From JBBQTU01 sp038213005 (GTDB taxonomy: Bacteria > Planctomycetota > Phycisphaerae > Tepidisphaerales > Tepidisphaeraceae): a DNA stretch of 21,574 nt. Within the stretch, counting starts at the first letter, position 1; every line of letters starts with the position of its first letter. The stretch spans positions 1-21,574 of the forward strand of contig JBBQTU010000041.1 of assembly GCA_038213005.1 (NCBI GenBank), given 5' to 3'. The notes under the pieces are model-generated. The model was not told where the DNA came from. It did not search any database and was given only the letters and a program-made list of their open reading frames with translations. Of the stretch, positions 1 through 5,640 are shown piece by piece. Position numbers and translations under genes: made by a program.

Positions 1-284
1 ATGGCGCGCTGGAAGTGGAAGTGGACATCCGCCACGATGGGCACGGTTACCTGGGCGAGGATCTCGCGCAGGGCGGCGGTGTCCTTTCGCTCCGGGACGG
101 CGACGCGGACCATGTCCGCACCGGCGGCCGCGAGTTTCTGTATCTGCGCCACGGTGGCGTCGATGTCGTGGGTGTAGGTGGAGGTCATGGTCTGCACGGA
201 GACCGGGGCATCGCCGCCGATGGAGACAAAACCGTGGGCGGCGTCGCCGAGGGTGAGCTTACGAGTAAGTCTGCGAGTGATCAT
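1..284 (-). CDS. ispG: 4-hydroxy-3-methylbut-2-enyl diphosphate synthase (IspG/GcpE), N-terminal part
   Basis: IspG is the [4Fe-4S] enzyme of the MEP isoprenoid pathway that reductively opens methylerythritol cyclodiphosphate to HMBPP in the cytoplasm. About 94 residues are visible before the window edge. They begin MITRRLTRKLTLGDA and carry family hallmarks: a basic RRLTRK start, SIGGDAPVSVQTM, the THDIDATVAQI stretch, MVRVAVPE and PIVADVHF, which is the start of the TIM barrel. The start is the ATG at 284-282; no strong Shine-Dalgarno sequence precedes it. The cluster-binding C-terminal cysteines lie outside the window. The coding density and the unbroken frame suggest a functional gene. 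Confidence 0.93.
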   Translation of the reverse strand, partial: MITRRLTRKLTLGDAAHGFVSIGGDAPVSVQTMTSTYTHDIDATVAQIQKLAAAGADMVRVAVPERKDTAALREILAQVTVPIVADVHFHFQRA

Positions 285-301
285 CGCGTGGGATGGTATG
301 A

Positions 302-484
302 GTCGCCGCCCCGAAGATCAACGCTGGGACGGCTGGGACGGCTGGGCAATACCTCTTCAGGGGCGACAGCGTCAGCCGCGTGACGATCAAGGGTGATGCC
401 AATGCCGACGGCACCATGGGCGTGACCAGTATCGAGGCTGCGCCGGCGGCTCCCGCGGTGCCCGCAGCGCCTGACGCGAAGTGA
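302..484 (+). pseudogene. Coding-like C-terminal remnant without a start codon
   Basis: This frame is open for 60 codons after a TGA at 299-301 and ends at TGA 482-484. It reads like the tail of a real protein: a short AGT repeat from a 9-bp tandem (ACGGCTGGG, 321-346), then YLFRGDSVSRVTIKGDANAD, then an Ala/Pro-rich end. No ATG lies near its beginning; the first in-frame GTG would leave about 34 residues and has no Shine-Dalgarno sequence. It sits in the upstream region of ispG and converges on the ABC ATPase gene. I do not recognise the family. It may be a decayed gene end or a chance open frame. Confidence 0.25.
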
Positions 485-496
485 GGCTCTGCCAGG

Positions 497-1276
497 CTAC
501 AACTCGGGGACGAGGATGGGCGTGGCGTTGTCGGCGGTGGTGCCGACCCGCTTCATCTGAACGCCGTAGGCCTGCGAGATCAGCGATGGCTCCAGGACGG
601 TTTCGGCCGAACCGCGTGCGAGGATGTGACCGGCCGAGAGCAGGACCAGTTCGTCGGCGAACGCCCCGGCGAGATTAAGGTCATGCGATGCCAGCAGGAC
701 GGCCAGATTATGTTCGTGGGCCAGTGACTGCAGGCGCTTGAGCAACTCGACCTGATGCCGCAGGTCCAAGAAGGTGTTGGGTTCATCCAGCAGCAGCACG
801 GCCGGCTCCTGCACCAGGCATCGGCCGATGAACACCCGCTGACGCTGCCCGCCGGAGAGTTCCTCCATTGAGCGATCCAGCAAGTCCGCCAAGTCCAGCA
901 GTTCACCAATCCGCGTTACCGTGGTGACATCGCGCTCGCTCTCGATGCCGAAGGCATCCCAATACGGAGCCCGGCCGAGGCGCAGCACCTCGGCGACCGT
1001 GTGCGTGGGGTCGTAGGTAGGCAACTGCGGGAGATAGGCGATCCCACGGGCGAGCTGGCGCTTGGACCAGGCCGGGAGCGGCTTGCCTTGGAAGAGAATC
1101 TCGCCGCGAGCTTTCAGGTGCCCGCCCAGCAACTTAATCAGGGTGGACTTGCCCGAGCCGTTGGGTCCGATCAGGGCCACAACCCGGCCGGGGCTGAGCT
1201 CCAGGCTGACATCCTCCAGGACCGTGCGGCGGTTGTAGGCGAAGACCAGCGAGCGGGCGGTGAGGATAGCGCTCAT
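497..1276 (-). CDS. ABC transporter ATP-binding protein, iron-siderophore/cobalamin (FecE/BtuD) type
   Basis: Cytoplasmic ATPase of a type II (BtuCD-like) importer that powers uptake of an iron chelate, haem or cobalamin. With the start at 1276 it has 259 residues: Walker A GPNGSGKST at 37-45, Q-loop YLPQ at 81-84, signature LSGGQRQR at 140-147, Walker B VLLLDEP at 160-166, and a switch histidine in LLASHDLNLAG. The ATG at 1276-1274 overlaps the permease stop as ATGA, which points to translational coupling; the frame extends 10 codons further upstream but that start is less likely. No substrate-binding protein gene adjoins the pair, so the ligand cannot be assigned. Confidence 0.9.
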   Translation of the reverse strand: MSAILTARSLVFAYNRRTVLEDVSLELSPGRVVALIGPNGSGKSTLIKLLGGHLKARGEILFQGKPLPAWSKRQLARGIAYLPQLPTYDPTHTVAEVLRLGRAPYWDAFGIESERDVTTVTRIGELLDLADLLDRSMEELSGGQRQRVFIGRCLVQEPAVLLLDEPNTFLDLRHQVELLKRLQSLAHEHNLAVLLASHDLNLAGAFADELVLLSAGHILARGSAETVLEPSLISQAYGVQMKRVGTTADNATPILVPEL

Positions 1277-2277
1277 GATGTCACGCCCGTCTGGCGGCTG
1301 CGCCACAGCAGGAACAGGAAGAACGGCCCGCCGAGGAAACCGGTGATGACCCCAACGGGCACCTGCCCGAGCATTCGCGAGGCGGCATCGGCGACGGCGA
1401 GCAGGATGGCCCCCATCGCCACCGCCACCGGGACGAGCTTTCGCTGGTCGCTACCGACGATCAGCCGGCCAACGTGCGGACACACCAGCCCGACAAATCC
1501 GATCGGGCCGCTGATGGCGACCGCAGCGGCCGTGACCAGCGATGCGGCGAGCATCGCAACCCACCGCAGCCGGTGAATGCGTACGCCCAGCGATTCGGCT
1601 TCGGCTTCGGTCAGGGTCGAGATGTTGAGTTGCCCCGAGAGGTACAGCAGCAGTGCCAGGCCGGCGGCGAACGTGGCGGCGACAAACTGGACCTGCGAGG
1701 CCTTGAGATCCTGCTGCAGTCCGCCGGCGAGGAAGCGGAACGCACGGGCGATGTCCTGGCTGCGGCCCACATGGAACAGCAGAAGGTAGAACGAGCCGTT
1801 GATGGCGTTGACGATCACGCCCACGAGCAAGAGCCGTAGCGGTTCGAGGCGGCCCCGCTTCAGGGATAGCGAGAAGACGACCAGGAGCGTGGCGATTGCC
1901 CCGGCGAACGCCGCCCCCTGCTGCGACATGACGCCAAAGACGGCCAGTGGGGAAATCGTCCAGAGAAAGACCGCCAGTGATGAGCCGCTGGCCACCCCCA
2001 GCAGGTATGGGTCGGCCAGTGGGTTGCGCAGGACGGCCTGGTAGGTCACGCCGGCCAGGGCCAGACATGCTCCCACCAGTGATGCGACGAGTGTCCACTC
2101 GATGCGAAAACGCAGCACGTCGCTGAGTCTGTGCTCCTGCAGCAAGACCTGCAGCGCCCCCTCTGGCCAGCCGAGCCGGGACGACCCGACCATCAGGCAG
2201 CCGATCGCAACGACGGCCCAGCCCACCAGGCAGAGTGCCAGTAGGCTCAGCAGTCGCCGCGTGTTCCACGGACGCAT
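1273..2277 (-). CDS. FecCD/BtuC-family ABC transporter permease
   Basis: Inner-membrane permease partner of the downstream ATPase. About nine to ten hydrophobic helices are visible. Family motifs are present: ALAGVTYQAVLRNPLADPYL near the N-terminus, the GVASGS loop after it, and GPIGFVGLVCPHVGRLIVG near the C-terminus, the cytoplasmic coupling region. The start chosen is ATG 2277 (MRPWNTRRLL), which gives 334 residues, typical of BtuC/FecD, and follows a GAGAG sequence about 8 nt upstream. An ATG at 2304 (MADVSERIP) and one at 2346 are in frame and possible. The gene ends in a 4-nt ATGA overlap with the ATPase gene. The substrate is unknown: probably an iron complex or a corrinoid. Confidence 0.88.
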   Translation of the reverse strand: MRPWNTRRLLSLLALCLVGWAVVAIGCLMVGSSRLGWPEGALQVLLQEHRLSDVLRFRIEWTLVASLVGACLALAGVTYQAVLRNPLADPYLLGVASGSSLAVFLWTISPLAVFGVMSQQGAAFAGAIATLLVVFSLSLKRGRLEPLRLLLVGVIVNAINGSFYLLLFHVGRSQDIARAFRFLAGGLQQDLKASQVQFVAATFAAGLALLLYLSGQLNISTLTEAEAESLGVRIHRLRWVAMLAASLVTAAAVAISGPIGFVGLVCPHVGRLIVGSDQRKLVPVAVAMGAILLAVADAASRMLGQVPVGVITGFLGGPFFLFLLWRSRQTGVTS

Positions 2278-2462
2278 CGGTATTCTCTCGGATACATCGG
2301 CCATGCGAATCGATCTGCGGAGCCGTTTACAGCAGGACCCCGCCAAACCCGGTTCGGCCGAGGCTCACAGGCGATTCGGTGCCGACCAGAATGAAATGTT
2401 GTCGCCGGGTTGGGCGGGCAGGTCAAGAGAGACTGGCGCAGAAAGACGCACAAGCCACTCGG
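2278..2462 (-). other. Leader region of the permease-ATPase operon, no confident site
   Basis: This gap should hold the promoter of the transporter operon. A TTGACC (minus strand, 2426-2421) followed after 17 nt by GACAAC is a poor promoter match. I looked for the conserved boxes of a cobalamin riboswitch, which often precedes btuC-type genes, and did not find them. Confidence 0.2.
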
Positions 2463-2762
2463 TCAGGCGGCTGTATCCGGGAAAGACGCCTGATTCCACT
2501 TCGCCGCCAGTTGTTCTGCATACAGCTCGGCCAGACGGAGCACTGGCGATGGCGAGTCGTCCTGGGCGGCGATCGGATGCGTCGCCTCGGCGTATCGACT
2601 TTGCAGATTACAACTGTGCTCCCACGCTTCCCAGAGCAAGGCCTTCATTGGGATGACAATCCGGTTGTACCAGACGTCCCAGGAAGCCATACTGTCGTCC
2701 ATCCGCAGGCCCTGGTTGTTGCCTTCCTTTTCGGCCATGACAATCAGTCGGTCCAGCCACAC
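2463..2762 (-). CDS. Hypothetical protein, start uncertain
   Basis: From the GTG at 2762 this gives 99 residues beginning VWLDRLIVMAEKEG, rich in Trp, Met and charged residues, with no signal peptide, membrane segment or recognised motif. The same frame stays open upstream across the nrnA stop and reads convincingly as protein there (for example RFRNAHREQWERSDHF), but it contains no ATG, GTG or TTG before it enters nrnA. Either translation starts at 2762 with a fortuitously open upstream frame, or a rare start codon is used next to the nrnA stop, or the gene has lost its original 5' end. It is the last gene of the ribF-nrnA strand group. Function unknown. Confidence 0.45.
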   Translation of the reverse strand: MWLDRLIVMAEKEGNNQGLRMDDSMASWDVWYNRIVIPMKALLWEAWEHSCNLQSRYAEATHPIAAQDDSPSPVLRLAELYAEQLAAKWNQASFPDTAA

Positions 2763-2868
2763 ACTGACGAAATGATCCGAGCGTTCCCACTGCTCGCGAT
2801 GGGCGTTGCGGAAACGCCGATAGTCGTCGTACCGGCTCGCCTGGGTCAGGATCGCGAGGTCCGCTTGG

Positions 2869-3867
2869 TTACGCCGGCAGCATCTTGAGCATGGCGTCGA
2901 CCACGCGCTGGCGTGCTTCGGCGGGGGTGGCGTCGATCTTCAACCCGGCCGCACGGGCATGTCCGCCGCCGCCGAACTGTTCGGCGAATTTCGAGCAGTC
3001 GACCTGGCCCTTGCTGCGGAGGCTCACCCGGGTGGGGCCGAAGTCCATCGGCTCGGACACCAGGATCGACACCTCAACCGTCTGGATCTGCAGCGGGATG
3101 TTGATCAGGTTCTCGGTATCCGGCACGCTGGCACCGGTGGCTGTAAAGTCGTCGCGCGTGATTGTCATCACCGCCAGACGGCCGCCCGCCAGCAGTTCCA
3201 TCGACTGCATCGTGCGCGTCTGCAGCCTGACGCGTGCCGCGCGCTCATTCTGGTAGAGCAGCTTGTAGACGCGGTCCATGTCCACGCCGGCTTCGAGCAG
3301 GGTCGCGCCCAGTCGCAGTGTGAACGGGCGGGTGTTGGAGAACTGGAACCAGCCGGTGTCCGTGGTGATGGCGATGAACAGGCACGTCGCGATGGCCGCG
3401 TCCAGGGCGATCCCCCATTGCACGAGCAGTTCGGCGACGATCTCGCCAGCGGCCGCCGCGCCCGTCACGACCAGTTTGCGGGTTGCCCATGCTTCCTGGG
3501 TCAGGTGGTGATCCAGCACCAGCTTGGGCACATCCCAGTTGGCGATGCGCTCTTTGAGGCCGGGCAACTGCGACCACGTTCCGGTGTCGACCACCAGCAA
3601 CGCATCGAATCGATCGAAGGGGAACGCTTCGGGCCAGGCCTTCTCTACATCGGTGAACGCGATGTCGTTCTCCTGAAAGAGAAAGGCGTATTTCGTCGGC
3701 AGGTGGCTCAGCAGCAGCACCTCGGCCGCGATGCCCACTTTGCGTAGCGCCAGCACCATCGCAGCGACGCTACCCAAGGCATCGCCGTCGGGGCGAACAT
3801 GGGTCGTCACCAGCACGCGGTGGCAGGCGGAGAGCGACGCGATGAAGTTCTGGTAGGAGTCTTTCAT
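2869..3867 (-). CDS. nrnA: Bifunctional oligoribonuclease / pAp phosphatase NrnA (DHH-DHHA1)
   Basis: Cytoplasmic DHH phosphoesterase that degrades short oligoribonucleotides and hydrolyses 3'-phosphoadenosine 5'-phosphate. It has 332 residues, the usual length. Metal-binding motifs are intact: TTHVRPDGDALGS at 21-33, VVDTGT with Asp94, the DHH triad at 119-121 (VLDHHLT), and a TDTGWFQFSN segment further on. The C-terminal DHHA1 substrate-binding motif GGGGHARAAG starts at about residue 299. The ATG at 3867 directly abuts the heptamer repeat array that begins at 3869, so the sequence where a Shine-Dalgarno would lie is repeat DNA (TTTAGCATT) with no purine-rich site. Translation may depend on a leaderless-like or A/T-rich context. 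Confidence 0.93.
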   Translation of the reverse strand: MKDSYQNFIASLSACHRVLVTTHVRPDGDALGSVAAMVLALRKVGIAAEVLLLSHLPTKYAFLFQENDIAFTDVEKAWPEAFPFDRFDALLVVDTGTWSQLPGLKERIANWDVPKLVLDHHLTQEAWATRKLVVTGAAAAGEIVAELLVQWGIALDAAIATCLFIAITTDTGWFQFSNTRPFTLRLGATLLEAGVDMDRVYKLLYQNERAARVRLQTRTMQSMELLAGGRLAVMTITRDDFTATGASVPDTENLINIPLQIQTVEVSILVSEPMDFGPTRVSLRSKGQVDCSKFAEQFGGGGHARAAGLKIDATPAEARQRVVDAMLKMLPA

Positions 3868-3868
3868 A

Positions 3869-3932
3869 ATGCTAAATGCTGAATGCTAAATGCTGAATGC
3901 TGAAAAGGCTAATGCTGAACGCTAAATGCGGG
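3869..3932 (+). repeat. Left heptamer array (ATGCTRA), inverted relative to the right array
   Basis: Five perfect tandem 7-mers (CTAA, CTGA, CTAA, CTGA, CTGA variants of ATGCTRA) occupy 3869-3903. Degenerate copies follow: ATGCTGA at 3912, ACGCTAA at 3919, ATGCGGG at 3926. The array starts one base after the nrnA start codon. It is the inverted counterpart of the array at 4324-4365, and together they bracket the four-helix-bundle gene. Confidence 0.85.
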
Positions 3933-3939
3933 CTAAGTG

Positions 3940-4302
3940 TTAAGGCTTCTTGGACTTGGCACTTACGATAATGGCAGTTACCACAGCGAGTATTTCCTCT
4001 GTTTCTCGCAGGAGGGACTGGAGTCGCTTCTCCGGTATCACTTTGGCCATCAACATGAGATTTAGCCAGTACTTACTCTCCCGTACTTCCTTCTGGGCGA
4101 TGGCGCACTTGTGGACAAAATCTGCACGGCTCTCTCCCGCGTGTGCCTCGGCCAGATTCGCGCCAATAGACGTCGCAGACCGAAGGTACTGCTTCCCAAG
4201 CGTCCAAGCCACGTCATCCTTCTGCTTCCGCAGGTACTGATACAACTTGATTCCGCGTAAGCCATATTCCATCGCCCGCTCATGAATGTCCCGAGGTTCC
4301 AC
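3940..4302 (-). CDS. Four-helix-bundle protein (S23 / 23S rRNA intervening-sequence protein family)
   Basis: Small helical protein of the family first known from open reading frames within 23S rRNA intervening sequences, structurally akin to the Avd accessory protein of diversity-generating retroelements; its cellular role is not established. Hallmarks are the LRSATSIGANLAEAHAGESR core, FVHKCAIAQKEVRESKYWL and a C-terminal helix. The start chosen is GTG 4302 (VEPRDIHERAMEYGL) because AAGGAAGGG lies about 5 nt upstream, giving 120 residues, typical for the family. The frame extends to an ATG at 4344 inside the heptamer repeat (MLNAECQ), immediately after the ribF stop, so a 134-residue form is possible. 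It lies between two inverted repeat arrays, interrupting an otherwise compact ribF-nrnA pair, and probably arrived as a cassette. Confidence 0.82.
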   Translation of the reverse strand: MEPRDIHERAMEYGLRGIKLYQYLRKQKDDVAWTLGKQYLRSATSIGANLAEAHAGESRADFVHKCAIAQKEVRESKYWLNLMLMAKVIPEKRLQSLLRETEEILAVVTAIIVSAKSKKP

Positions 4303-4323
4303 CCGCGCCCTTCCTTCCTGTAT

Positions 4324-4365
4324 CTGGCATTCAGCATTTAGCATTCAGCATTCAGCATTTAGCAT
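4324..4365 (-). repeat. Right heptamer array (ATGCTRA on minus strand)
   Basis: Five perfect tandem 7-mers lie at 4331-4365 (TCAGCAT or TTAGCAT on the plus strand) with a degenerate sixth at 4324-4330. Read on the minus strand the array supplies the last codons and the TGA of ribF (MLNAEC then stop) and an ATG for the four-helix-bundle frame. It mirrors the left array at 3869-3932 in opposite orientation. Confidence 0.85.
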
Positions 4366-5295
4366 CACTATCGTCTCAACTTCAGTCACGTCGGAGTGAA
4401 GCTTCGTCTTGAGTGCGTCGATGCTGGGGAATCTTACCTGCTCGCGGAGCCAGTCCAGTACATCAACGCTGAGCGTCCGGCCATAGAGGTCGCCGTCAAA
4501 TCCGACCAGATACGCCTCAACCTGACGCTTGTAGTCGCCGAAGGTCGGCAGGGTGCCGATGCTGACCGCTGCCGGGAAGATGCGACCATCGACTTCGCAC
4601 CGGCCGGCATAGACGCCGTCGGCGGGGAGCAATTGGTCGGCGCAGTCGAAGTTAGCCGTCGGAAACCCAATTGTCCGCCCGCGCTGATAGCCCTTCACGA
4701 CAAGCCCCTCAAAGGCGTACGGCCGGGACAGGCAGATGGCCGCATCCCGCACCCGCCCCTGTGCCACCAGCCAGCGGATGAGGCTGCTGCGAACCTCGAC
4801 CACGTGCAGCGTGCTCAGGACCGTCGTCACCTCGTCGGCCACGTGCAGTTGGAGGCTTGAGTCAGACGCCCATTCCCGCAAGCGCGCGATGTTGCCGCCT
4901 CGCCCCTTGCCGAAGTTGAAGTCATCGCCCTCGACCAGATGGGCCACGTGGAGACGCTCGTACAGGACGTGCCAGAAATCCTCGGCCGACAGGTTCAGAA
5001 CCGTCCTGTCCGGCGGCAGTTCTACAAGATACTCCACCCCGAGGTCTGCCAGCAGCCGCTGCTTTTGCGGATGCGTGGTGATCCGCGGCGGAGCGCCCTG
5101 CGGAAACAGGACCGTCAGGGGATGCGGCTCAAAAACCACAACGGTCAGAGGCGACGCAGGGCTGGCTGCTTTCAGTTGACGGCAGATCGACAGCAGCCGC
5201 AGATGGCCCACGTGGACGCCATCGTAGTTGCCCACGGACACGATCGCGCCGTGCGGCAGGCTCAGCAGGCCATCGAGTCCTTTCAGCGTCTTCAT
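4345..5295 (-). CDS. ribF: Bifunctional riboflavin kinase / FAD synthetase RibF
   Basis: Converts riboflavin to FMN and FMN to FAD in the cytoplasm. The N-terminal adenylyltransferase domain shows VSVGNYDGVHVGHLRLL (about 20-36, nucleotide-binding HxGH-type motif) and VFEPHP; the segment HLVEGDDFNFGKGRGGN and VRSSLIRWLVAQG follow. The C-terminal kinase domain has KGYQRGRTIGFPTANF and DGVYAGRCEVDGR, ending near FPSIDALKTKL. The start chosen is ATG 5295, giving 316 residues; ATG 5307 (MDCRMKTL) is also possible, and the much longer open frame upstream is noncoding. The final residues MLNAEC and the stop come from the heptamer repeat, so the natural C-terminus has been replaced, probably harmlessly because the kinase fold ends before it. 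Confidence 0.93.
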   Translation of the reverse strand: MKTLKGLDGLLSLPHGAIVSVGNYDGVHVGHLRLLSICRQLKAASPASPLTVVVFEPHPLTVLFPQGAPPRITTHPQKQRLLADLGVEYLVELPPDRTVLNLSAEDFWHVLYERLHVAHLVEGDDFNFGKGRGGNIARLREWASDSSLQLHVADEVTTVLSTLHVVEVRSSLIRWLVAQGRVRDAAICLSRPYAFEGLVVKGYQRGRTIGFPTANFDCADQLLPADGVYAGRCEVDGRIFPAAVSIGTLPTFGDYKRQVEAYLVGFDGDLYGRTLSVDVLDWLREQVRFPSIDALKTKLHSDVTEVETIVMLNAEC

Positions 5296-5640
5296 GCGGC
5301 AGTCCATCCAGCGTCGGGAAAAAAAAGGGGGCTTGCCTCCCATCGGCAAGATACCGGACTCGAATCTTAGAATGATCGTCAGTGATGTCCACCACGCCGG
5401 GGGCCTTTCACAGGGTAATCGCGAGCGAGTGGAAGTCGGAGGTGTTCGCAGCGCGACTACAAAGTGGCGGCTACGTAGAAGCGACTCTGTAGTCGCTTTT
5501 CGGCCAGCACGCCAGGCCACGAGCGCTACTCGCGATTGCCTTGGGGCCTTTCGGCGCTTCGGGCCTGGCCAGACGGGCAGACCTAAAACCTCTGGCCGCT
5601 TCATACCGTACCGTTCCTGTGGTAGGTTGTGCGTTGCACG
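5296..5640. other. Divergent intergenic region between ribF and the redox operon
   Basis: This 345-nt gap must hold promoters for both ribF (minus) and the NuoE-NuoF fusion gene (plus). I could not find a convincing -35/-10 pair. Its main visible content is the nested palindromic element at 5414-5540. The gap also carries CTGGCCAG and GGGCCT motifs, and no ORF I would defend. Confidence 0.5.
5414..5540. repeat. Nested palindromic element with terminator-like inner hairpin
   Basis: Outer arms GGTAATCGCGAG (5414-5425) and CTCGCGATTGCC (5529-5540) match at 11 of 12 positions as inverted repeats, with a GTGG/CCAC pair just inside them. A second pair, GCGACTACA (5453-5461) and TGTAGTCGC (5488-5496), is perfect. 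An alternative inner hairpin AGCGACT-CTGT-AGTCGCT (5480-5497) is followed by TTT. The self-complementary CTACGTAG (5471-5478) lies between. The layout suggests a small palindromic mobile repeat or a structured RNA rather than a simple terminator, since no plus-strand gene ends upstream. Confidence 0.6.

Noticed and set aside
2278..2462. Cobalamin riboswitch upstream of the BtuC-like permease
   Set aside because: None of the conserved B12-box elements could be found on the minus strand.
3869..4365. CRISPR array
   Set aside because: The heptamer repeats are contiguous with no spacers, and the two clusters are inverted and separated by a coding gene.
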